NCBI GenBank assembly: GCA_030425195.1
Contig: JAUIAV010000015.1
Location: 45,777-109,776 of the forward strand
Length of the DNA: 64,000 nucleotides
Reading direction: 5' to 3'
Source of the DNA: Gammaproteobacteria bacterium
GTDB taxonomy: Bacteria; Pseudomonadota; Gammaproteobacteria; Pseudomonadales; Azotimanducaceae
The notes below the pieces were generated by a model. That model was not told the DNA's origin, made no database searches, and worked only from the letters and a program-made list of their open reading frames with translations. This document shows positions 8,375-15,461 of the stretch, piece after piece. Position 1 is the stretch's first letter; each line of letters begins with the position of its first letter. The position numbers and the translations under genes were made by a program.

Positions 8375-8420
8375 TTGCACTGCACAATGTTGTGGTGCAC
8401 AATGCTCTTGTGCATCGCAA
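8375..8420. promoter_or_regulatory. Candidate PhaR operator array upstream of the phasin gene
   Basis: Three overlapping TGCA-centred elements: TTGCACTGCACAA (8375-8387), TTGTGGTGCACAA (ending at 8402) and TTGTGCATCGCAA (8408-8420). The spacing TTGCAC-17 bp-CACAAT (8375-8380 and 8398-8403) could also be the -35/-10 of the phasin promoter, so repressor and polymerase would compete for the same bases. PhaR of other proteobacteria binds TGC-rich sites at phaP promoters; the assignment here is by similarity and context. Confidence 0.5.
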
Positions 8421-8525
8421 CAGATCAGACAAAATCGTTCGCGACCGGTCGTCAACAGACAACCGATAGCGAGACCCGGACCGGGTCGCATGCAACCAAG
8501 CTCGATTACATATAGGAGACCCCTC

Positions 8526-8870
8526 ATGAGCGTACTGGAAAATGGACTGGAGAATGCAGGCAAGCTGGGTCGTCAGCTGTTCGATCTGAACAACGAGACC
8601 ATGGTGAAGTTTGTTGATCTCTCTACGGAGAACTTCAAGAAGTACCTGGAACTGAACCAGACTTACGTTGCCAAGCTGCCGGAAGTCAACGACGTGAGCT
8701 CTTTCGTGGAGCTGCAGCGTGAATACGGCCAGAACCTGTGGGAAGGCATGCAGGCCGACCTGCGCGCCCGCGGCGAGATCGTTCGCGAAGCGGTCGAGCA
8801 GACCGGTGCCCTGGTTCGCGGCACGGTCGAAGAAACCGCTGCCGAAGTAGAGGCCAAAGAAGCCGCATGA
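8526..8870 (+). CDS. phaP: Phasin family protein
   Basis: 114-aa small, helical, charged protein without membrane segments. It has the phasin-like amphipathic pattern (LFDLNNETMVKFVDLSTENFKKYLELNQ and a second helix through LQREYGQNLWEGMQADL) and an Ala/Glu-rich C-terminus. Phasins coat PHA granules and limit granule size. ATG 8526 is chosen because TAGGAG sits 8 bases upstream. It lies between the WS/DGAT gene and phaC and is followed by an intrinsic terminator, so it is likely expressed alone at high level under PhaR control. Confidence 0.88.
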   Translation: MSVLENGLENAGKLGRQLFDLNNETMVKFVDLSTENFKKYLELNQTYVAKLPEVNDVSSFVELQREYGQNLWEGMQADLRARGEIVREAVEQTGALVRGTVEETAAEVEAKEAA

Positions 8871-8876
8871 TGCGTC

Positions 8877-8899
8877 GGAGGACGGTTGCACCGTCCTCC
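8877..8899 (+). repeat. Hairpin directly after the phasin gene
   Basis: Perfect inverted repeat GGAGGACGGT-TGC-ACCGTCCTCC starting 7 bases after the phasin stop. It is followed by the intrinsic terminator at 8914-8952 and may act as a 3'-end mRNA stabiliser. Confidence 0.55.
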
Positions 8900-8913
8900 A
8901 GACCTGCTTGCAG

Positions 8914-8952
8914 AACCGGCTGCTCTCCTGTGAGAGCCGCCGGTTTTTTTTT
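8914..8952 (+). terminator. Intrinsic terminator between phasin gene and phaC
   Basis: Stem AACCGGC/GCCGGTT with an inner CTCTC/GAGAG pairing and a small loop, followed directly by a run of nine T. This is a textbook rho-independent terminator, implying that phaC has its own promoter or depends on read-through. Confidence 0.9.
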
Positions 8953-8987
8953 ATCCTGTCACATCATCCCTGAGCAGAGGGACCCAC

Positions 8988-10721
8988 ATGTCTGATCACT
9001 CCGAGGCAGAAAACAAGGCCCAAACCGGGACCGGAACGGAATCCCCCGAACAGATTGCCGAACGGACCGAAGCGGCGGCTGCCGCTCCCGGGCTCGGTGT
9101 GGACGCACGTTCCATCCTGGATACCTGGGGGACGATTCTCGAGCAAGCCGCGAAGCAGCCTCGGGCGTTTCTGGCCGCGCAGGCGGAACTGGGATCGAAG
9201 CTGAGCGAGATCTGGCTGGGGGAGGAGGGATCAGACTCCAGCAAACCCCCGCCTGCGTCCCCGGATGACCGGTTCAGTGATCCTTCCTGGCAGGAGAGCG
9301 GACTCTACCGGCGCCTGCGCCGTTCCTACGATGCCTGGGCGCGCAGCATGGATACCTGGCTGGACGATTCCGGTCTCACCGGGATGGACCGGGATCGGGC
9401 ACAGTTCGTCATGAACGCCGCCAAGGACCTGCTGGCGCCGGTCAACACGCTGCCGGGCAATCCGCAGGCGCTGCGCCGGATCCGCGAAACCCGTGGTGCG
9501 AGTTTCGTGCAGGGGGTGAGGAATTTTCTGGACGACCTTCAGCACAACCATGGCTATCCGGCGGTGGCCGACCGGAAAGCGTTCGAGCTGGGGCAGGACG
9601 TTGCTGCCACCGAGGGTGCGGTCGTTTTCCGCAACGAGCTTTTCGAGCTGATCCAGTACCGTCCGCTGACCGAACGGGTCTCCTCGACTCCACTTCTGTA
9701 CGTCTTTTCTCAGGTGAATCGCTTCTATCTGGGCGATCTCACTCCGGATCGCAGCCTGTTCCGGCGGCTGCTGGAATCGGGCACTCAAGTGTATGCCATC
9801 AGCTGGCGCAATCCGACCCGGGACCAGGGCGACTGGAACATCGACACCTATGCGGATGGCGTGATCGATGCGATCCGCGTCATCCAGCAGATCAACCGGC
9901 GCAAGAAAGTCCATCTGATGGGCCTCTGTGCGGGTGGTCTCGTCGCCGCGGCTGCCGCGGGCGTGATGAAGGCGCGGGACGACGACTGGGTCGCCTCGCT
10001 GAGCCTGTTCGTGAACGTGCTCGATTCCCGGCCCGGTGAAAGCGAGTTCGGCCTGTTCACCACGGAGCGGTCCGTGGACGCTCAGAAAGCCGCCGTCCGG
10101 GCCAGCGGCGTATTCACGGAACGGAACGTGTTCGAAATGTTCGCGATGCTCAGAATCGAAGAGAACGTGATGAGCTTCTTCCGCAGAAACTACCTGCTCG
10201 GCGAGGAACCGCTGAAGCATCCGCTGCTGTTCTGGTCCATGGACTACACGCGGGTGCCCGCCGAGATGCAGTGCGACTTCATCGATCTGGGCCAGTACAA
10301 CCGGCTTGCCAAGAAGGAACAGCGGGTGCTGGGAAAGCGGGTGGATCTGTCAAAGATCGGTTATCCCGTTTATGTGATGGCGGGTTCCACGGATCACATC
10401 ACCCCCTGGAAAGCCTGCTATCGGAGCACGCAGCTGTTCGGCGGTGACATCGTCTTCGTCCTGACGAATCAGAATCACACCCAGACCATCTCCAGCCGGG
10501 TGGACAATGCGCATCTCAAATACTGGGTGGCGCGGGAGACGCCGGAAGATCCGGATCAGGCATTGCAGTCAGCCGAGGCGCATGATGGCAGCTGGACCGG
10601 ACACTGGATCCACTGGCTCGCCGGCCATGGGGGCAATCCGGTGAAGCCCAGGAAAAGTCTCGGTAACAAGGCGTTCCCCGTGCTGGGGCCGGCGCCGGGC
10701 GAGTACGTCCGAGAGCACTAG
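8988..10721 (+). CDS. phaC: Class I-type poly(3-hydroxyalkanoate) synthase
   Basis: Polymerises (R)-3-hydroxyacyl-CoA into PHA at the granule surface. The 577-aa protein has a ~110-residue variable N-terminus, the PhaC N domain (from NAAKDLLAPVNTLPGNPQALRRI) and an alpha/beta-hydrolase core. The nucleophile lies in the lipase-like box G-L-C-A-G-G with Cys314. The catalytic Asp is likely in AGSTDHITPW and the His in TNQNHTQTI. The Cys instead of Ser identifies a synthase rather than a lipase. No phaA or phaB is visible in the window. Nearby phasin and phaR genes fit the role. Confidence 0.96.
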   Translation: MSDHSEAENKAQTGTGTESPEQIAERTEAAAAAPGLGVDARSILDTWGTILEQAAKQPRAFLAAQAELGSKLSEIWLGEEGSDSSKPPPASPDDRFSDPSWQESGLYRRLRRSYDAWARSMDTWLDDSGLTGMDRDRAQFVMNAAKDLLAPVNTLPGNPQALRRIRETRGASFVQGVRNFLDDLQHNHGYPAVADRKAFELGQDVAATEGAVVFRNELFELIQYRPLTERVSSTPLLYVFSQVNRFYLGDLTPDRSLFRRLLESGTQVYAISWRNPTRDQGDWNIDTYADGVIDAIRVIQQINRRKKVHLMGLCAGGLVAAAAAGVMKARDDDWVASLSLFVNVLDSRPGESEFGLFTTERSVDAQKAAVRASGVFTERNVFEMFAMLRIEENVMSFFRRNYLLGEEPLKHPLLFWSMDYTRVPAEMQCDFIDLGQYNRLAKKEQRVLGKRVDLSKIGYPVYVMAGSTDHITPWKACYRSTQLFGGDIVFVLTNQNHTQTISSRVDNAHLKYWVARETPEDPDQALQSAEAHDGSWTGHWIHWLAGHGGNPVKPRKSLGNKAFPVLGPAPGEYVREH

Positions 10722-10741
10722 GGAGCGCCTGCCGGGGCGGC

Positions 10742-11761
10742 TCAGGCCCCCGGCTGAATCTGCACCTTGATGGTGCGCTGAGACTTGTCATCGGCAACGG
10801 CGAAAGCCCTGTCGACCTCGTCCAGAGAGAAGGTATGGGTCACCAGCGGCTCGATCAGCCCGGCGTGCTTCGCGGCCAGTGCCGTCCCGATGGCAAAGTC
10901 TCCCTGGTCCTGTTCGCGGCTGTAGCAGTTTGATGCCGCCAGGGTCAGTTCCTTCGAGAAGAAGGGCATGCCCGGCAGCTTCGGGCTGCCCGTGAAGACG
11001 CCGAGGAGTGATATCCGGCCTCCGGTTCTCGCGACCAGTACCGACTCAGTCAGGGTTTCGGTCTCACCTCCGACGGTTTCCACCACCACGTCGACGAACT
11101 GATCACCCACCTCGTCCAGCAGTTCCTTCGAGCTCCCGTACACCCGGTCGGCACCGAGGGCACGGGCGAGCTCCTGCTGATGCGGGTGCCGGGCGGTGAT
11201 CAGTACCTCCGAGGCACCCGCTTCCCTGGCCGTGAGGATGGAGAGCAGGCCGATGGTACCGGCACCGATGATGGCCACCCGGTCGCCGATGCCGATCCCG
11301 CCGATACGGGCACCCCGGACACAGACGGCCAGAGGTTCGGAGAGTCCGGCCGCGCGCCGGTCCAGGCCGGCAGGCAGGGCGTGGAGGAGGTTTTCCGGCA
11401 CGCAGACGTATTCCGCAAGGCCACCGGGGAGGGCGATGCCGAACAGCTTCGTTTCCGCGCAGAGATTGGCCCGGCCCGTGCCGCAGCTGAAGCAGGCTCC
11501 GCAACCCAGGATGGGCTCCACTGCGACGTGCTCGCCGGTGCCGACCCGGCAGCCGTCACCGATCGAGTCGATGATTCCGGCCACTTCATGACCGGGCTGC
11601 ATGCCCCGGGGGTTGCCCATTGCCGCGTGATAGATGTGCAGATCCGAGCCGCAGATGCCGGCGGCCGTGACGCCGATGCGGACCCAGCCCGGTTCAGGTT
11701 CCGGCAGCGCGCGTTCCTTTACACCGATGTCGCCCGGCCCGCTGTAGACGGCGGCTTTCAT
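10742..11761 (-). CDS. Zinc-dependent medium-chain alcohol dehydrogenase family protein
   Basis: 339-aa MDR-family oxidoreductase. Catalytic zinc ligands are in GICGSDLH (Cys and the following acidic/His residues) and PGHEVAG; the structural zinc is bound by the four Cys of GCGACFSCGTGRANLC; the Rossmann motif is GAGTIGLL. Family members oxidise polyols, sorbitol or threonine; the substrate is not evident. It converges on phaC with a 20-base gap. It has no obvious functional tie to neighbours. Confidence 0.9.
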   Translation of the reverse strand: MKAAVYSGPGDIGVKERALPEPEPGWVRIGVTAAGICGSDLHIYHAAMGNPRGMQPGHEVAGIIDSIGDGCRVGTGEHVAVEPILGCGACFSCGTGRANLCAETKLFGIALPGGLAEYVCVPENLLHALPAGLDRRAAGLSEPLAVCVRGARIGGIGIGDRVAIIGAGTIGLLSILTAREAGASEVLITARHPHQQELARALGADRVYGSSKELLDEVGDQFVDVVVETVGGETETLTESVLVARTGGRISLLGVFTGSPKLPGMPFFSKELTLAASNCYSREQDQGDFAIGTALAAKHAGLIEPLVTHTFSLDEVDRAFAVADDKSQRTIKVQIQPGA

Positions 11762-11894
11762 ACGCTCTCACTCCCCACGTGCCCGATGATCCAGGCATCC
11801 TAAGCGTTGCGTTCGCCGCGAACAACGCTGGCAAGTACCCGCCCGCCGGGTACACTGGCCCCAGATCGGGCCAGGAAGTGACAGGAGGGGAGTC

Positions 11895-12200
11895 ATGGCA
11901 ACCTACATCATGATGAGCACGCTGACGGACGAGGGGAGAAAGACACTCAAGGAGCGCCCGGAGCGGCTGAGGGAAGTGAACAAGGAAGTGGAGTCCATGG
12001 GGGCGAAGGTGGTCAGCCAGTTCGCCGTTCTCGGCGGCTATGACTTCGTCAACATCATCGATGCGCCCACCAATGAGGTGATGTCGCGGATATCCATGGA
12101 GCTCGGCTCCCGGGGCACGATCAAGGTCACCACCTATCCGGCCATGGAGATCGGTGCGTTCGTGGACATGCTCGAAGGAAAAATTCCGAGCGGGAACTGA
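11895..12200 (+). CDS. GYD domain-containing protein
   Basis: 101-aa protein matching the small GYD family, named for the Gly-Tyr-Asp seen here in VLGGYDFVNI at about residues 48-57. These are ferredoxin-fold-like proteins of unknown function. A GGAGGGG ribosome site lies just before the ATG. It is followed after 2 bases by a gene whose N-terminal 95 residues are a second GYD-like domain, so the pair probably arose by duplication and forms one operon. Confidence 0.88.
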   Translation: MATYIMMSTLTDEGRKTLKERPERLREVNKEVESMGAKVVSQFAVLGGYDFVNIIDAPTNEVMSRISMELGSRGTIKVTTYPAMEIGAFVDMLEGKIPSGN

Positions 12201-12202
12201 TC

Positions 12203-13258
12203 ATGCCTACCTACGTCATGCTCATGCGCTACCACTCGGATGGCTTCAGGGCCTTCAAGGAAGACCCGGATCGTCTTCGGGAGATCAACGAGGCGCTGCA
12301 GCGATGGGAAGCTAAGGTGGTCGAGAGCTATCACATGCTCGGCGACTGGGACCAGATCACCGTGTTCGAGGCACCGGACAACTTCAAGGCGTACCGCGCC
12401 ACGCTGGCCCAGGAATTCGGCACCACGGCGGACACGGAGATACTGCCGACCATCAACCAGGATCTCTTTGCCAAGCTGATCTCCACGGAAGCGGGCACCG
12501 TCGGCCCCCATGAGTGGCAGATCACCTGGTGGGCCAGGGTCGCACGCCTCGCCTGGCGGCGTCATGCCTATGGCCAGTGGGTTTATCCCTACTGTAAGCC
12601 GCTGACGATCACAGGCAGAGAGAAGTTCCGTCAGATCAAAGGGCCCTGCATCGTCGTGGCCAATCACACCAGCCACATGGATGGGCTCGTGCTCAACTGC
12701 GCCCTGCCGCAGCGGATCCGGTTCAACGTCTACTCGGGTGCTGCGGCGGACCGCTGGTTCGTGAAGGGGCGCAAGGAGCTGGTCATGCAGCCCTGGTACC
12801 AGTCCCTGGCCATGGGCACCTTCCCCATTCAGCGGGGCGGGGGCTCCCGCGCCCTCGACTATCCGAAATGGCTGCTCGACAAGGGCTGTAACCTGATCAT
12901 CTTTCCGGAGGGGACCCGGTCAACCAGCCGCAGCATGGCGAAGTTCAAGCACGGGGTTTCCATTCTGGCGCTGGAGAAGAAAGTACCGGTGGTGCCGGTG
13001 TTCCTCACCGGTCTGAGGAAGCTCAGGCCCAAGGGATCGCGGGAGCTGTTCCCCGGACCCGTAGGCGCGCACATCCTCGATCCGATCACGTTCCCGGAAG
13101 GCACGGAGGTGCCGGAAGCCACGCGGATGATCTACGACGCGCTGAACGAGGTGCATCTGCGGGTCGGTCAGTATGGTGACGAGGCAGCGCACCCGGACTG
13201 GAAACCGCCTCCGCCGGACCGGGCGCAGCCGGAAGGGGCTACAGCAACGCCTGCCTGA
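12203..13258 (+). CDS. GYD domain - PlsC-type acyltransferase fusion
   Basis: 351-aa two-domain protein. Residues 1-100 repeat the neighbouring GYD domain (TYVMLMRYHSDGFRAFKEDPDRLREIN, then LGDWDQITVFEAPD, where GDWD replaces GGYD). Residues ~115-320 are a lysophospholipid/glycerolipid acyltransferase with the HX4D motif in NHTSHMDG (His155, Asp160) and the phosphate-binding FPEGTRS (from Phe234). The C-terminus is Pro-rich. Likely role: acyl transfer to a glycerolipid, with a GYD domain of unknown purpose. Translation is coupled to the upstream GYD gene. Its 3' end overlaps the convergent hydrolase gene by 20 bases. Confidence 0.88.
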   Translation: MPTYVMLMRYHSDGFRAFKEDPDRLREINEALQRWEAKVVESYHMLGDWDQITVFEAPDNFKAYRATLAQEFGTTADTEILPTINQDLFAKLISTEAGTVGPHEWQITWWARVARLAWRRHAYGQWVYPYCKPLTITGREKFRQIKGPCIVVANHTSHMDGLVLNCALPQRIRFNVYSGAAADRWFVKGRKELVMQPWYQSLAMGTFPIQRGGGSRALDYPKWLLDKGCNLIIFPEGTRSTSRSMAKFKHGVSILALEKKVPVVPVFLTGLRKLRPKGSRELFPGPVGAHILDPITFPEGTEVPEATRMIYDALNEVHLRVGQYGDEAAHPDWKPPPPDRAQPEGATATPA

Positions 13259-14156
13259 GCCAGGCGACCAGATCGGCGACCACTTCGTCCCGGTTCGTTT
13301 CGTTGAGCATTTCGTGGCGCCCGTCGGGATAAAGACGATAGTCCACCTGCCTGACCTGGGCGCGGTAGCGTTTCAGCAGCCGGTTGAGACCCTTCTCTTC
13401 ATCGTGCACGGGATCTGCCTGACCGGCGAACACGTAAATGGGCAGATCCGCGGGAATGCCGGTGATGAATGCCTTCCTGCGGGCTTCCCGGGCCCCGGCC
13501 ATCAGATTGACGATGGAACCGGCCCGCAGGACGAATCCGCAGGCCGGATCGTCCACATAGCGCCGGACCTGGTCCCGATCTCTGGAGAGCCATTCGAATC
13601 CGGTGGCATCGGGTCCGTCGAAGGGCTCGTTGGATTTTCCGAACAGCAGGTTCTGCAGCAGTTCCGAGTGAGCGTCGAATCCGTGTCGCCAGGACTCGAA
13701 CCGGGCGATGGTGTGTGAGAGCCAGAGCGCAAACGCGCCGCCCAGTCCGGGAGAGCCGGAAAGCACGGCGGCGTCGATCTCGCTGCCGAACCGGTAGAGA
13801 TACTGCTGCGACAGCATGGAGCCCATGCTGTGACCGACCAGAGCGTGCGGCAGGCCCGGGTGCTTGCTCCGGATCATGCGGGTCAGCTCGGCCGCGTCCT
13901 CGATGGTGCGGTTCCAGCCGTCTTCGCCCATGTCTCCGTAGTGCTCCGGACTCGAGGAGGCGCCGTGACCGCGATGATCCTGGGCGTAAACGACGAAGCC
14001 GGCGGCGGTGAGATGCCCGGCGGTCCAGTCGTAACGGGCGGCGTGCTCGCCCATGCCGTGAGCAATCTGCACCGAGGCGACCGGGTCGCCATCCGGCAGC
14101 CAGCGGTAGTAGTGCATAGGGTGGCCGTCCGCCACGGTGAGTGTCTGTGTATCCAT
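13239..14156 (-). CDS. Alpha/beta hydrolase, monoacylglycerol lipase / lysophospholipase-like
   Basis: 305-aa hydrolase of the serine aminopeptidase (Hydrolase_4) type. It has HGMGEHAARYD (oxyanion HG), YAQDHRGHG, the nucleophile elbow GHSMGS, an Asp in FAGQADPVHD and a His in YPDGRHEMLNE. This set is typical of monoacylglycerol lipases and lysophospholipase L2. No signal peptide. Its ATG shares a base with the TGA of the upstream HAD gene (TGATG), so the two are translationally coupled. Confidence 0.9.
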   Translation of the reverse strand: MDTQTLTVADGHPMHYYRWLPDGDPVASVQIAHGMGEHAARYDWTAGHLTAAGFVVYAQDHRGHGASSSPEHYGDMGEDGWNRTIEDAAELTRMIRSKHPGLPHALVGHSMGSMLSQQYLYRFGSEIDAAVLSGSPGLGGAFALWLSHTIARFESWRHGFDAHSELLQNLLFGKSNEPFDGPDATGFEWLSRDRDQVRRYVDDPACGFVLRAGSIVNLMAGAREARRKAFITGIPADLPIYVFAGQADPVHDEEKGLNRLLKRYRAQVRQVDYRLYPDGRHEMLNETNRDEVVADLVAWLRQALL

Positions 14157-14959
14157 CAGGGCGAACCCGTATCCAGAATGCGGTAAACGGCCTGGGCCAC
14201 GCCGGCCTCGTCGTTCCGCCCGGTCACATGGGTAGCCTCGGCCTTGGTGTGCTCGTCCGCCTGGCCCATGGCCACCGCGGCTCCGGCTGCCCGGAACATC
14301 TCGATGTCGTTCTCCGAATCCCCGAAGGCCACCACCTGCTCGGCGGTGATGCCGAGGTGCCGGCAGGCGGCATTCAGCGCATCACCCTTACTTGCCGAGG
14401 CCGAGGTGAGGGTGAGCAGCACCTTGCCGGTGGGTCCGATGCTGTTGAGAAACAGCACCTGATCCTGAAAACGGGGCTGCAGCTCGTCGCGAATGCGTTT
14501 GTTGATGGCGCTGCCCTGAATCACAGCGACGCGGGGCAGGGAGTCTGCCGCGCCGGTGAGCTTCCTGACCCATTGCATCTCCGCCGGTACCTGGCTGTGA
14601 TCGGGTTCGCCGTCGAGCTTCAACAGGACCCGGTCGCTCACGGTGACCGTTGCCACACACCGGTCCGAGTCACAGATCTCGTAGAGTTCCCGGACGAAAT
14701 CTGCCGGCAGCCGCTCGTCGAACACATCCGTACCGCTGACCGGATCGAACACCTGGGCGCCGGAGCAGGCGATGACCAGACCTTTGATGCCGATCTGCTC
14801 CTCCACCCGCTGTGCCATCTGCACCCATCGGGCAGTGGCGATCATCACCTGAAAGCCGGCTTCGTGAGCGCGTTTGAGCGCGGTGATGTTCTCCTGTGGA
14901 ACGTCTTCCCCGACGAGCAGGGTTCCGTCCAGGTCTATGGCAAAGGCGCGAAATGTCAT
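14156..14959 (-). CDS. Cof-type HAD-IIB family phosphatase
   Basis: 267-aa haloacid dehalogenase-superfamily hydrolase: motif I DLDGTL right at the N-terminus, motif II in MIATAR, a C2-type cap region, and motif IV GDSENDIEMF followed by AVAMGQADEHTK, all typical of Cof/YbiV-type sugar-phosphate or cofactor phosphatases. I chose ATG 14959 (MTFRAFAIDLDG); a longer frame upstream would run into the tRNA-Leu gene and adds unrelated basic residues. It forms a coupled pair with the hydrolase downstream. Confidence 0.92.
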   Translation of the reverse strand: MTFRAFAIDLDGTLLVGEDVPQENITALKRAHEAGFQVMIATARWVQMAQRVEEQIGIKGLVIACSGAQVFDPVSGTDVFDERLPADFVRELYEICDSDRCVATVTVSDRVLLKLDGEPDHSQVPAEMQWVRKLTGAADSLPRVAVIQGSAINKRIRDELQPRFQDQVLFLNSIGPTGKVLLTLTSASASKGDALNAACRHLGITAEQVVAFGDSENDIEMFRAAGAAVAMGQADEHTKAEATHVTGRNDEAGVAQAVYRILDTGSP

Positions 14960-15022
14960 GATGTGGACTCTGAAAGTTAACCGACCGGCCCGGGCCGATC
15001 GTTTCAAGGGCTTGCTGCCGTT

Positions 15023-15371
15023 TGGTGCCCGGGGCCGGAATCGAACCGGCACGGAGTTGCCTCCGAGGGATTTTCTTACCCGCTACAGCTTTCGCTGCCG
15101 GAGCCACTTGGACGCCGTTTGTGGTCTGGACTTTCTCTTCACCCTATCCACTGTCCTGCGCCGTCTGGCGAGGAACCCGACGTAGGCGGGAGCCGTTAAG
15201 TCTCTACACTTTTCCAGGAATCGAAGCAGATGCCGTTCCAGGACTTAGCTCGGGATTGCCACCGGCGAACCGTAAGGTTTCCCCGAATTTGACTCCATTC
15301 ACACAGAGGTTTCCCGACTGTGTGCTCAACTTGATTAAGTCCCTTGTGTCTACCAGTTTCACCACCCGGGC
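15023..15371 (-). tRNA. tRNA-Leu (UAA), interrupted by a group I intron
   Basis: On the minus strand the 5' exon is 15371-15337 and the 3' exon 15074-15023; joined they give an 87-nt tRNA with long variable arm and encoded CCA. The acceptor stem pairs GCCCGGG with CCCGGGC. After joining, the anticodon arm reads AGGGA-CTTAAAA-TCCCT, i.e. anticodon UAA, the same loop (one base different) as E. coli tRNA-Leu(UAA). The 262-nt insert lies between U34 and A35 of the anticodon. The gene looks intact once the intron is removed, so it should be functional. Confidence 0.93.
15075..15336 (-). ncRNA. Group I self-splicing intron (IC3-like) in tRNA-Leu(UAA)
   Basis: 262 nt on the minus strand, ending in the required terminal G (15075). 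P1: exon CUU pairs with UUGAG inside the intron, giving the splice-site U-G wobble. P2: CACACAG/CUGUGUG. P3: GAGUC/GACUU. P4: UUCGGG followed by GAAACC, pairing with AAUCCCGAGC; this is the classic P/Q element. The R and S elements appear as AGAGACUUAACGG and AAGUCC. A P9 hairpin is capped by GAAA (CAGC-GAAA-GCUG). Layout and insertion site match the cyanobacterial/plastid tRNA-Leu(UAA) introns. No intron-encoded endonuclease frame is present. Confidence 0.92.
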
Positions 15372-15461
15372 AGACGGCTGCAGCATATCAGAACGTCAGG
15401 AAAAACGGAGAGCGTCAGGTGCTTATCTGTTATGGTTCCCGCTAGAGGTGAGGAGGGTGGT

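Noticed and set aside
15023..15371. A broken or pseudo tRNA-Leu
   Set aside because: At first the halves look like a decayed tRNA, but the insert has all core group I elements and the joined exons form a perfect tRNA.
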